Of a DNA stretch of 64,000 nucleotides, positions 27,090 to 35,278 are shown one piece after another; the stretch's first letter is position 1; each line of letters starts with the position of its first letter. The notes under the pieces are model-generated. The model was not told the origin of the DNA. It ran no database searches and saw nothing but the letters and a program-made list of their open reading frames with translations. Origin of the DNA: an uncultured Eubacteriales bacterium (lineage in GTDB: Bacteria > Bacillota > Clostridia > Christensenellales > Borkfalkiaceae). The translations under genes were made by a program, and so were the position numbers. Where the stretch lies: contig CATZMZ010000007.1 in assembly GCA_958421945.1 (NCBI GenBank), forward strand, positions 1 through 64,000. Reading direction: 5' to 3'.

Positions 27090-27593
27090 ATGGAAAGAAT
27101 AGCGGAATTTGAAAAGGTGAGCTTAACCGAATATTTAAGGTGCGGCACGAAAGAAACTTACGAAAAAGTTCGGCTGCCCGAACGCGCGACGGCAGGGAGC
27201 GCGGGATATGATTTTTTCTCGCCAGAAGCTTTTACGTTAAACCCCGGCGAAACGGCTAAAATCGCGACGGGTATCCGCGCGAGAATTTCGGCAGGCTGGG
27301 TTTTAATGATCTATCCGCGTTCTTCGCTAGGGTTTAAGTATCGGCTGACGCTTAACAATACGGTGGGGATTATCGACTCGGATTATTACGACGCGGAAAA
27401 CGAGGGGCATATTTTCATCAAGCTGACAAACTGCGGAGATAAGCCGCTTTCCGTAGACGAAGGCAAGGCTTTTGCGCAAGGGGTATTCGTGCCGTTCGGC
27501 ATAACCTTTTCGGACGATTGCGCCGCCGCCCGCACGGGCGGAATAGGCAGTACGGACAAAAATCGAGCGAAAAAAAGCGGTAACGGGCGGTAA
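27090..27593 (+). CDS. dut: dUTPase family protein
   Basis: The product has 167 residues. The five dUTPase motifs can be followed: AGSAGYDFFSPE (1), PRSSLGFKYR (2), NTVGIIDSDYY with the catalytic Asp (3), GKAFAQGVFVPF (4) and TGGIGSTDKN (5). The enzyme hydrolyses dUTP to dUMP and pyrophosphate and keeps uracil out of DNA. The N-terminal 30 residues extend beyond the core. The upstream AAGGAG supports the ATG. Confidence 0.88.
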   Translation: MERIAEFEKVSLTEYLRCGTKETYEKVRLPERATAGSAGYDFFSPEAFTLNPGETAKIATGIRARISAGWVLMIYPRSSLGFKYRLTLNNTVGIIDSDYYDAENEGHIFIKLTNCGDKPLSVDEGKAFAQGVFVPFGITFSDDCAAARTGGIGSTDKNRAKKSGNGR

Positions 27594-27695
27594 TTGTCCG
27601 TAATTATAATTTAAAAAATAGTTTTGCTCAAAATGCTGCAAAATTCGACAGTATCGGCAATTATTCGACGAGTGCTAAAGTTGGTTTTCATTGAC

Positions 27696-27725
27696 TTGGC
27701 ACTCTTTTTTGTGTTAGAGTATAAT
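27696..27725 (+). promoter_or_regulatory. Sigma-A-like promoter before the 111-residue unknown
   Basis: TTGGCA at 27696-27701 and TATAAT at 27720-27725 are separated by 18 nt. The same stretch holds TTGGCACTC, and GAGTGCTAA lies 18 nt upstream at 27670. The pair forms an imperfect hairpin that may also terminate dut. Confidence 0.55.
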
Positions 27726-27783
27726 TGAAGAATAAAGGAGCGGCGCACCGTAACCGCTTTCAAAAAAACAAGGAGATTTTTTT

Positions 27784-28119
27784 ATGACGAACGAAATCCT
27801 GAACAAAAGAAAAAGCGAATTAGAAAAACTTGACTCAACCGCGCTTAACGAATTAGGCAAAGTTCTGTCCGTAAGCAAATGCGAAACCGCCGAACAACTT
27901 ATCAACGAAATTCTCGATAAAGAGTTTGACGGCGCGATTTCGAAGCAAAAGCAACGAGATCTGCTCGACGCGGTCGCCCGCAACCCCGACGATTACATAA
28001 TTTGCTCTAAAGAACATATGGTTAATCTTGCAAAATACTTAAAGGAAACGTTTGAACGGCTTGATTTCGAGGTTAAGGTGTTTTGTAATTCCGTTTTAGG
28101 CGACTGCTATGATGATTGA
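27784..28119 (+). CDS. Unknown small soluble protein
   Basis: The product has 111 residues, is highly charged and mostly helical, with two Cys-containing segments (SVSKCETAEQLI and VFCNSVLGDCYDD). AAGGAG lies before the ATG; a sigma-A-like promoter lies about 60 bp upstream and a strong terminator follows. I recognise no family. The gene is therefore a monocistronic transcript of its own. Confidence 0.6.
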   Translation: MTNEILNKRKSELEKLDSTALNELGKVLSVSKCETAEQLINEILDKEFDGAISKQKQRDLLDAVARNPDDYIICSKEHMVNLAKYLKETFERLDFEVKVFCNSVLGDCYDD

Positions 28120-28143
28120 CGAAATTCTGAACGGACACGATTG

Positions 28144-28194
28144 ACGCCCCCGTTTTTGCGAAATTCTCGCAAAAACGGGGGCGTTGCGCTTTTT
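28144..28194. terminator. Strong bidirectional terminator
   Basis: An 18-bp perfect stem, ACGCCCCCGTTTTTGCGA with its complement, closes a 5-nt loop and is followed by a T-run on the plus strand. It separates the 111-residue gene from the convergent membrane-protein gene. Confidence 0.88.
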
Positions 28195-28257
28195 AATTCG
28201 TTACGTCTGATTTTTTGCCCTTTCTTTTAAGAAAAGCTTGCTTTCGGAAATGCGGTT

Positions 28258-29034
28258 TTATTCCTTTTCGTCGTTGGATTTGTCGATTTCGAGTTCTGCC
28301 TTTTCACATTCGGAATTTAAATCCTGATTGCTCTTTTTTAACCGCGGGAAAGCTTTGATTAAACGCGATTTTTCAAGCCGCTCGGTAACCTTTTTCAAGC
28401 TTTGCGAAACCGCAAGCGTGGCGTCCGACACTCTTTTGCCGATAAAATCCGAATCCCTGTGGATTAACTCCGCAATCCGCGACGTTTCTTTTAAGTCGGC
28501 TTTTAAGCCTTTAAGCTGTTTAAGCACGGTTATAAAGTCCGCAAGGAAAATCACCCACAAAACGGCAAGGATTCCCGCGCCCCACCACTTAAACGGCACG
28601 AGCGAAATCAGCTTATCCGTCAGCGGAACGAGCGTTTTGAACACAAGAAGCACCGCAAGCCCCCAGATAATCGCAAACCGTAAGCATACGTACCCTTTAA
28701 CGTTAAACGGCTCTTTTGAATAATCCCACCACTTGGTTTTAAAAAGTTTATCTAAAACGAAGCCCGTTATCAGCTCTAAAAAAGTAGCAAGCGCGCCGCC
28801 GACCAGAAACAAAAGCCACCATTTTTCGGCAAGTCCGTTAAGTAGCAGCACGCAGATTGCCATTCCCGCGCCGTAAATGGGACAAAGCGGACCGTTTAAA
28901 AATCCGCGGTTTACGAATTTCCCCGTTTTCAGCGTCGCGAATATCACCTCCGTAAGCCAACCGAGAAACGCGTAAATAAAAAAGTACGCCATCATATAGT
29001 AAAGCGAAATATGCCCTAATATCGGTGTTTCCAT
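28258..29034 (-). CDS. Putative ABC-transporter type IV membrane protein (PF06541)
   Basis: The product has 258 residues. The N terminus contains AYFFIYAFLGWLTEVIFATL and FVNRGFLNGPLCPIYGAG, the signature of the PF06541 family, with about five membrane helices. The last 80 residues are a charged coiled coil. Despite the family name, no transport function has been shown that I know of. It is monocistronic and ends in the shared terminator. Confidence 0.8.
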   Translation of the reverse strand: METPILGHISLYYMMAYFFIYAFLGWLTEVIFATLKTGKFVNRGFLNGPLCPIYGAGMAICVLLLNGLAEKWWLLFLVGGALATFLELITGFVLDKLFKTKWWDYSKEPFNVKGYVCLRFAIIWGLAVLLVFKTLVPLTDKLISLVPFKWWGAGILAVLWVIFLADFITVLKQLKGLKADLKETSRIAELIHRDSDFIGKRVSDATLAVSQSLKKVTERLEKSRLIKAFPRLKKSNQDLNSECEKAELEIDKSNDEKE

Positions 29035-29194
29035 AATTTCCTCCTTAAAGTAAACCGATGGTTTTCGCCGCCCTTTTATCCTTCGTCATTATACCCCGTG
29101 AGCTTTAACCCCGCGTTTTGCCTGCGGTTATAAGCTGACGTTTTTATAATATTCGTTTAACAATGTACGTTTAATAAAGCGTTTTTGCGCGGTG

Positions 29195-29992
29195 TCAGCG
29201 CGTAAGCGTGTATTTATAAAGCGAAGATTTGCTTACTCCCCTTTCCTTTGCCACTCTTTTTAACGCTTCTTTTTTGTCCATGCCCGCGTTCAGGTATAAA
29301 TTTATATGTTCCTCTTCGGACAGCGCGGAAAAATCGTCGTCCGGCTTGCCGTCCACGACGAGGACGTATTCGCCACGCGGTTCTTCGGGCAGACCCTCCT
29401 TTAAGTTAAAACGCGTTGCCGATTCGTGAATCTTTGTTATTTCCTTAACGGCGACGGCGCGTCTTTCGCCGAAAACCGAATATATGCTTGCTATATCCTT
29501 GTTTATATCGTGCGGGGCAGAATAAAACACGAGCGGCATATCGAGGTTTTTATATTTTTCGAGCAGGGTCGTGCGTTCGCAGCTTTTATTCGGCAAAAAA
29601 CCTATAAAACAAAACCGCGCCGCAGACAAACCCGAAAGCACCAGCGCGGACACACACGCGCACGCGCCGGGGATAACCGTAAAGCTTAACCCCCGTTCTA
29701 TAAGCGTTTGAACGAGAATATTGCCGGGGTCGGAAATGACGGGCATGCCCGCGTCCGAAATAACCGCAATGTTTTTGCCCTCCGCGAGCTTGTCGGCTAT
29801 TTTTTCGCTTTCCTCACGCTCGTTAAATTTATGGTAGGAAAAAAGCGGCTTTTTTATGCCGTAATGATTAAGCAGCACGAGCGAACGACGCGTATCCTCG
29901 CAGGCGATTTCGTCCACGAGATTAAGCGTTTCGACCGCGCGGTAAGAAAAATCTTTTAAGTTGCCTATCGGCGTAGCGACGAAATACAGCAT
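29195..29992 (-). CDS. rsmI: 16S rRNA (cytidine1402-2-prime-O)-methyltransferase
   Basis: The product has 265 residues from the ATG at 29992, which has GGAGGG 8 nt upstream. The tetrapyrrole-methylase fold is recognised by LYFVATPIGNLKDFSYRAVE, IACEDTRRSLVLLNHYGI and SDAGMPVISDPG. RsmI methylates the ribose of C1402 in the decoding centre. It follows the trmN6-like gene by 55 bp, so both are likely on one transcript. Confidence 0.93.
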   Translation of the reverse strand: MLYFVATPIGNLKDFSYRAVETLNLVDEIACEDTRRSLVLLNHYGIKKPLFSYHKFNEREESEKIADKLAEGKNIAVISDAGMPVISDPGNILVQTLIERGLSFTVIPGACACVSALVLSGLSAARFCFIGFLPNKSCERTTLLEKYKNLDMPLVFYSAPHDINKDIASIYSVFGERRAVAVKEITKIHESATRFNLKEGLPEEPRGEYVLVVDGKPDDDFSALSEEEHINLYLNAGMDKKEALKRVAKERGVSKSSLYKYTLTR

Positions 29993-30047
29993 AAGCTTAA
30001 CCCTCCGTTTTCCCCGTTTTTGCAAAATTTGCCGCACTTGCGGGGTT

Positions 30048-30746
30048 TTATTCTGCCTCCGTTTTCTTTCCGCCGAAGGCTTGATTTACGACGGACGGCA
30101 TGATTTTTAAGCCGCTTTTGCCGCCCTTTACGGCTTCTATCATAAACAAGTACGGCGCTTTTCCGTCCGCGTGGCAAAGGCAAAGCCGCTTCGGCTCTAA
30201 CCCGTTGCTTCTCATTCCGCAAATAACGTCCGTCAGCCTGTCCGCGCGGTGAACCATGCACACCCTTCCGCCGAATTTAAGCGCGTTCCGGCACGCCGTA
30301 AGCAGCTCGTCAAGACTTAACTCTATTTCGCGCCGACAAACGGCGACGCTGCGCTCCTTATCGTGTTCGCCCGAAGAACGGGGCATATACGGCGGATTGC
30401 ATACGATAAGCGAAAATTTGCCGTAATAACTTTTGTCCAACCCTTGCAGCCTGCCCGAAACGGCGGAAAACTTGTCCTCTAACCCGTTTAGCGCTATGCT
30501 TTTTAACGAAAGCTCGTAAAGCGGGGGTTGCAGCTCGAAAAAAGTCACGCTTTTTATAAGGCGCGGGTGAAGCCCGTAAAGGTAAAACCCCACCACGCCC
30601 GAGCCTGAACAAAAATCCGCGACGACGTCGCCCGATTTAACGCGCGCGAACTCCGCAAGCCGCAACGCGTCGGACGTAAAACGATATAATTTTGCGTCCT
30701 GATAAACCTTTATTCCGGACGCGCCGAGATATTCCGTTTCAAGCAT
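30048..30746 (-). CDS. tRNA1(Val) adenine N6-methyltransferase-like protein
   Basis: The product has 232 residues with a Rossmann methyltransferase fold: VVADFCSGSGVVGFYLYG (SAM-binding) and VCNPPYMP (NPPY catalytic motif). This NPPY-containing YfiC/TrmN6 group modifies A37 in tRNA1(Val) in E. coli; the Clostridia homologs often sit next to rsmI as here. Substrate in this organism is inferred. Confidence 0.85.
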   Translation of the reverse strand: MLETEYLGASGIKVYQDAKLYRFTSDALRLAEFARVKSGDVVADFCSGSGVVGFYLYGLHPRLIKSVTFFELQPPLYELSLKSIALNGLEDKFSAVSGRLQGLDKSYYGKFSLIVCNPPYMPRSSGEHDKERSVAVCRREIELSLDELLTACRNALKFGGRVCMVHRADRLTDVICGMRSNGLEPKRLCLCHADGKAPYLFMIEAVKGGKSGLKIMPSVVNQAFGGKKTEAE

Positions 30747-30844
30747 GGTTTTCTCCCGAAAAAAAACTGTTCTTTTATTGCGAGTTTTATATTACGAGTT
30801 ATTTGTTATAGTTCGCTTATTGCGAGACGTTTATTTAAAAAATT

Positions 30845-30868
30845 AAGGCGCAAAAAGATGCGCCTTTA
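30845..30868 (-). terminator. Terminator after the ferredoxin gene
   Basis: AAGGCGCA pairs with TGCGCCTT around a 6-nt A/G-rich loop on the plus strand; on the transcribed strand it is followed by AATTTTTTAAA. It ends the one-gene ferredoxin transcript. Confidence 0.75.
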
Positions 30869-30885
30869 ATTCTTTTAGCTATTTC

Positions 30886-31059
30886 TTACTCGTCTTCGGA
30901 TATAGCTTCAACAGGGCAACCTGCCGCGCACGCGCCGCAGCTCATGCAAGCGTCCGCGTCGATGTTGTACTGCGTATCGCCCTGACTGATAGCGCCGACG
31001 GGACAAGTATCCGCGCACGCGCCGCAAGAAATGCATTTATCGCTGATTTTGTATGCCAT
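30886..31059 (-). CDS. 2[4Fe-4S] ferredoxin
   Basis: The product has 57 residues. Two CxxCxxCxxxCP motifs are present: CISCGACADTCPVGAI and CMSCGACAAGCPVEAI. This is the short clostridial ferredoxin that carries low-potential electrons to hydrogenase, PFOR and similar partners. AGGAGGT lies eight nt before the ATG, and a sigma-A promoter with a leader hairpin lies upstream. Confidence 0.95.
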   Translation of the reverse strand: MAYKISDKCISCGACADTCPVGAISQGDTQYNIDADACMSCGACAAGCPVEAISEDE

Positions 31060-31090
31060 TTGAGTCTACCTCCTGAAAAATTTGAAGTTG

Positions 31091-31145
31091 CGGCGGTGAA
31101 ATTCCGCCGTAACTATATTGTACCATAATACTTTGCTTTTGTAAA
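31091..31145 (-). promoter_or_regulatory. Promoter and leader hairpin of the ferredoxin gene
   Basis: On the minus strand TTTACA (31145 to 31140) and TACAAT (31122 to 31117) are spaced 17 nt. The 5-prime leader carries GTTACGGCGG paired with CCGCCGCAAC, which may stabilise the mRNA. Confidence 0.7.
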
Positions 31146-31240
31146 CTTTTAAACCGAAATTTTTTCCGTAATTATTCAACTAAATATTAAATCGTCGGAT
31201 AACGTGGTAAAAAAGCGTTTCCGCTCGGAAAATTTTGACG

Positions 31241-32317
31241 CTATTCGCCTTTTTCTCCGGCAGGATTCACGGACGGTTTCCCCGCAACCTTCTCTCTCGG
31301 CTTGTCGGCGTGTTTTTCGCCGGCTCTCTCGCCCGATTTTTCGGCGTTGCGCTCCTCTTTCGGGGAAGAATCGCGGTGCTTGCCGTGTTTTTTGTTCTTT
31401 TTATTCTTTTTTTGAGCGTTCTTTTCGGCGTTTTCGGGTTTCGGTTCGTCGGAAGGAATCTCGTCCGAATCGGAAGCGGCGTCGTCGGGTTCGGGCGCTC
31501 TTTTCCTGAATTCCAGCCTGTCCACGGGGAAATCTTTATAAACCTCGCTGCCGTCGCCCTTGGTTATTTTAACCTTTGAGATAAGCTTTAACATATCGTT
31601 GGAAACGACAATTCCGCTGCCCTCCGGCGTTTTGACCGTGCCGCCGACCTTTGGCATTTTGCCGTAAACTTCCGCATAATAATCGTTTTCGTACTCTAAA
31701 CAGCACATAAGCCTGCCGCACAGCCCCGAAATTTTAGCGGGATTAAGGTGCAAACCCTGATTTTTAGCCATTTTGATGCTGACCTTGCCGAAATCGCACA
31801 TACAGCTTGCGCAGCAACACGTTCTGCCGCACGGCGCGATTCCGCCGAGAATTTTGGTTTCGTCCCTGATGCCTACCTGCCTTAACTCTATGCGGAGATG
31901 AAAATGCGCCGCAAGCGTTTTAACGAGTTCGCGGAAATCCACCCGCTTATCGGACGAGAAAAAGAACGTCAGCTTTTTGCCGTCGAATGAGAATTCCGCG
32001 CCGATAAGCTTCATTTCAAGCCCCGCCTCGCGGATTTTTTCGTTAGTATAACTCATCGCCTCGGGAAGTTTTGCCTCGTTATCTTTAACGGCTTTGATAT
32101 CTCTTTCCGTCGCTTTTCTTAAAATAGGTTTAAGCGGATAAAGGATTTTATCGTCGTCCATTTCCTTCGTTCCGAAAACGACCGTGCCGTATTCCACGCC
32201 CTTTGCGGTTTCGACGATAACGCCGTCCTTTTCCGAAAGCGGTTCGCTATTTTCCGCGGGCGAAAAATAATACGTTTTGACCGTGTTTTTAAATTTAACG
32301 CCTATTACCTTTGCCAT
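31241..32317 (-). CDS. ricT: PSP1-domain protein RicT
   Basis: The product has 358 residues. The core contains IAPCGRTCCCASCMCDF and SGLCGRLMCCLEYEND, the Cys-rich signature of RicT/YaaT. In Bacillus, RicT is part of the Fe-S-containing RicAFT complex that guides RNase Y maturation and influences sporulation. The last 90 residues are an unusual Lys/Glu-rich low-complexity tail (PENAEKNAQKKNKKNKK and so on). The start overlaps the holB end by 13 bp. The gene ends with TAG. Confidence 0.9.
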   Translation of the reverse strand: MAKVIGVKFKNTVKTYYFSPAENSEPLSEKDGVIVETAKGVEYGTVVFGTKEMDDDKILYPLKPILRKATERDIKAVKDNEAKLPEAMSYTNEKIREAGLEMKLIGAEFSFDGKKLTFFFSSDKRVDFRELVKTLAAHFHLRIELRQVGIRDETKILGGIAPCGRTCCCASCMCDFGKVSIKMAKNQGLHLNPAKISGLCGRLMCCLEYENDYYAEVYGKMPKVGGTVKTPEGSGIVVSNDMLKLISKVKITKGDGSEVYKDFPVDRLEFRKRAPEPDDAASDSDEIPSDEPKPENAEKNAQKKNKKNKKHGKHRDSSPKEERNAEKSGERAGEKHADKPREKVAGKPSVNPAGEKGE

Positions 32318-33381
32318 TTATATTTGCCCTCCAAAATCGAAAACAACAGCCATTCGTTAAGAGCCGCGCCGCTGCCGTTGAAATATTTGCGTTTTCTCGC
32401 CTCGTTAATTTTATCAAGCGCGTAAACGAGCGCGCCCGAGGTGTACCCCCTCGCGTTTTTAACCGCGTCAAGCCGAGCCTTGTCGTAAACGAGCGTTTTC
32501 GCCCCCACGAAAAGGCAAAGCATATCTCTTAAATACGCTTCCATAACGGACAAAACGTCCTCCGTTACGAGCGGCAAACAGTATCTTTTAACCGCGTCGG
32601 GGCTTTTTTTCGCGTCTTTGGGAATTTTATCGTCGTTTCTCGCGCGGTATTCCTTGATAAGCTCGCTTAACAGCGCGTCCAGCTTAACCGAATAATCAAG
32701 CACCTGACTGCTTGACTGCATATTGACGAGCATATCCTCCGTAAACGCCTCTATCTCTTTAAGTTTTTCGTCCGAATAAAATCGCTTCACCGCGCCCGCC
32801 GTGCCGTCTCCGCAGGCAACCGCGCGTTTAAGCCTTTCTTTGTCCGTAAATTCGCCCGAAAACGCGCGGAACAGCTTTTCCTCCGAAAACGCGGGTATTT
32901 CCAGCTTTTTTACGCGCGATTTAAGGGTGGAAAGCAACGGGAATTCGCTTTTCGCGCCGATGACGATATGCGTGCCGACGGGCGGTTCTTCAAGCGTTTT
33001 AAGCAACTTGTTCTGCGCCGCGGCGGTCATGGTGTCGCCGTTTTCGATAACGAAAATTTTACGCTCGCCCTCTATCGGTTTAAGATAACTTTTTTCAATC
33101 AGGTCGGTAACGTCGCCGACGGTAACCGTTTCGCCCCGTTCGGGATAAAAACTAACGTCGGGATAGATTTTTTCGTCTATAAGTCTGCATGCGCGACATT
33201 CGCCGCAAATCTCGTCCGTTCCGCAAGCGATAAGCTTGACGAAAATTTTGAGATATTGCGAAAGAAATTCGCCGTCGGGACATAAAATCAGATACGCGTG
33301 CGACAATTTGCCGCTCGTTTTATCGTTTTTCAACGATTTATACGCGTTGGTTTCTTTTATTAAAGAAAGTATATCCGCCAT
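32305..33381 (-). CDS. holB: DNA polymerase III subunit delta-prime
   Basis: The product has 358 residues of the AAA+ clamp-loader family. It shows a zinc-binding cluster CGECRACRL, the start SGKLSHAYLI and TAAAQNKLLKTLEEPP, the conserved sensor-adjacent motif. It helps load the beta clamp. Order tmk-holB-ricT-methyltransferase-rsmI matches the common Clostridia/Bacilli arrangement. Confidence 0.92.
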   Translation of the reverse strand: MADILSLIKETNAYKSLKNDKTSGKLSHAYLILCPDGEFLSQYLKIFVKLIACGTDEICGECRACRLIDEKIYPDVSFYPERGETVTVGDVTDLIEKSYLKPIEGERKIFVIENGDTMTAAAQNKLLKTLEEPPVGTHIVIGAKSEFPLLSTLKSRVKKLEIPAFSEEKLFRAFSGEFTDKERLKRAVACGDGTAGAVKRFYSDEKLKEIEAFTEDMLVNMQSSSQVLDYSVKLDALLSELIKEYRARNDDKIPKDAKKSPDAVKRYCLPLVTEDVLSVMEAYLRDMLCLFVGAKTLVYDKARLDAVKNARGYTSGALVYALDKINEARKRKYFNGSGAALNEWLLFSILEGKYKWQR

Positions 33382-33567
33382 AATCCCCCGTTTCCCGTTG
33401 CCTTAACGCCGCGTTGCCTCGGTTTTTTAACCTGAATTTAATAACTCTTTTTCGTTTCGCCGCTCCCCGGCGCGCAGTTTCTTCGTTGATTTTCTGCGCA
33501 AGTTTTAACGCCCTCGCCGGTTTTGCGACTTTTTCCGCCGTTTTTTCGACCGGGTTTTACGCTTTAA

Positions 33568-34191
33568 TCAAAACACGCCCCTGTCTTTTAACGCCGCCAC
33601 GATTTTGGCGTGGGTTTGCTCCTTCGTGCCGGACGCGTCGATAACGATAAAGCGGTTTTCGTAACGCTTTGCAAGCTCTTTATAACCGCGGTAAACCCTT
33701 TCGTGGAATTCCATGCCCGAAAGTTCCAGCCTGTCCGAGCAGTCCGCGCCGCCTTTTCTTTTAAAAGCAAGCTCGGGCGGTAAATCGAGAAAAACCGTAT
33801 AGTCGGGCATAAAGCTTTTTATCGCGTAATCGTTTATTTTTTCGACGAATTCCGCGCCCAAGCCGCGCGCGTAACCCTGATACGCAAGCGAAGAATCCAC
33901 GTATCTGTCGCACAGAACAAGCTCGCCGTTATCGAGCCGCGGCTTAATTTCGCGCTTTAACAGCTGCGCGCGTGCGGCGGCGTAAAGCAACGCCTCGCAC
34001 TCGTCCGTCATGTCGGCGTTATTTTTATCGAGAATAATGCTTCTTATTTTTTCCGACACGGGCGTCCCGCCCGGCTCTCGCGTGAAATAATACTTTACGC
34101 CGATTTCGGAAAGATAATTTTTAAGCATTTCGGTCTGGCGCGATTTTCCGACGCCTTCGCACCCTTCAAAAGTAATAAATTTGCCTTTCAT
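33568..34191 (-). CDS. tmk: Thymidylate kinase
   Basis: The product has 207 residues from the ATG at 34191, 2 nt after the stop of the upstream gene. P-loop is FEGCEGVGKSRQTEML; DR motif is LVLCDRYVDSSLAYQGYARG; the lid is RKGGADCSDRLE. It makes dTDP from dTMP. A gap of 186 bp without clear ORF lies between it and holB. Confidence 0.93.
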   Translation of the reverse strand: MKGKFITFEGCEGVGKSRQTEMLKNYLSEIGVKYYFTREPGGTPVSEKIRSIILDKNNADMTDECEALLYAAARAQLLKREIKPRLDNGELVLCDRYVDSSLAYQGYARGLGAEFVEKINDYAIKSFMPDYTVFLDLPPELAFKRKGGADCSDRLELSGMEFHERVYRGYKELAKRYENRFIVIDASGTKEQTHAKIVAALKDRGVF

Positions 34192-34193
34192 AA

Positions 34194-35135
34194 TTATTCC
34201 GCGCCGCCTAAAATATCGCTGCAATTTCTTACGAGCGCGTTGATAAACGATATAACCTCGTACTGCAAATCGGGCTGTTCGTCCTTAAAATCGAAAACCA
34301 GCAGCGTAACGTTTTTCGCAGAGCCGTTTTCGCCGTTAAGCTTAACGAATTTGGTAACGTCCGTTTTGCCGCCCGTAAGTGTGCCGAGATTAAGCCCATA
34401 AACGGCGTTTTCCCTGCCCTTTTCTTTTTCCGCGTTAAAAAGCTTTTCGTAAGAAGCCTTGTTTTTGTCGTCAACCGTGGCAAGCGTCTGCTCGTAACGG
34501 GTATAGCGGAAAAACAAACCGTCCTTGTCGTTAGATAAAAGCTTCTTGAAATCGGCGATTTCTTTCTCGAGCTTTTCTATCCGTCTGATTTCGTCCGCAA
34601 CGGATATTTCGCCGCTTTTTAACGCGTTTTTATAAACGCGCTTGCGTGCGCGCTCGTTAAAGTGCGCTTGAATTTTGCCGTCGTCAAACTTGCCGTCCGT
34701 ATAAAACTGCGAAACGTATTCTTCCGCGTCGGACAAAAGCCGTTCGTAATTGTATCCGTAAGAATCGGCGAGCGTTTTCGCGCGGACGGGCTGAGATTCG
34801 TTTTCCACCGTATCGGTAAAAATCACGTCCCCCTCGTAAACGGAAAGACGGGTCGAAAGCACGTTATATTTAGACGTAAGCTGTTCGCTCGAAAGCTCCT
34901 TTACGTCGTAACTGAAAACGTCGTCCGACAACATGGTGTAAAACGCGCCGTCGCCCAGCGAGGAAACGTTCTCGTCGAAATAATATTTAAAGCTTTGTCC
35001 GGTGGTTAAGCGCACCGCCGAAACGGTGTACACAAGTTCCCACAACACGATTGCCGCAACTGCGACAATCAGCGTTAAAATCCACTCGTAAGCAAGAAAA
35101 TCGGAAAGCCTTTTTTTTGTCAGTTTATTATCCAT
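34194..35135 (-). CDS. Unknown membrane-anchored protein upstream of tmk
   Basis: The product has 313 residues. A short cytoplasmic N terminus (KLTKKRLSDFLAYEW) precedes one membrane helix (ILTLIVAVAAIVLWELVY); the remaining 270 residues should lie outside and include a coiled coil (RRIEKLEKEIADFKKLL). I recognise no family. Translational coupling to tmk suggests they share expression, not necessarily function. Confidence 0.7.
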   Translation of the reverse strand: MDNKLTKKRLSDFLAYEWILTLIVAVAAIVLWELVYTVSAVRLTTGQSFKYYFDENVSSLGDGAFYTMLSDDVFSYDVKELSSEQLTSKYNVLSTRLSVYEGDVIFTDTVENESQPVRAKTLADSYGYNYERLLSDAEEYVSQFYTDGKFDDGKIQAHFNERARKRVYKNALKSGEISVADEIRRIEKLEKEIADFKKLLSNDKDGLFFRYTRYEQTLATVDDKNKASYEKLFNAEKEKGRENAVYGLNLGTLTGGKTDVTKFVKLNGENGSAKNVTLLVFDFKDEQPDLQYEVISFINALVRNCSDILGGAE

Positions 35136-35278
35136 ACACAGCCCCTATAAAGAGCGTTGAGCAAAAATTTTTAAAATATTCCACCGCGGTTGTCAATATT
35201 GCCGCGGCATTTTCGCCCGTCGCGGTTTTTCCGCACGCGCTGCACGCGCCGCGACCGCCGCGGGTTTATAAAACGACG

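Noticed and set aside
33382..33567. Missing gene between tmk and holB
   Set aside because: All minus-strand frames there lack a start with a ribosome site or break early.
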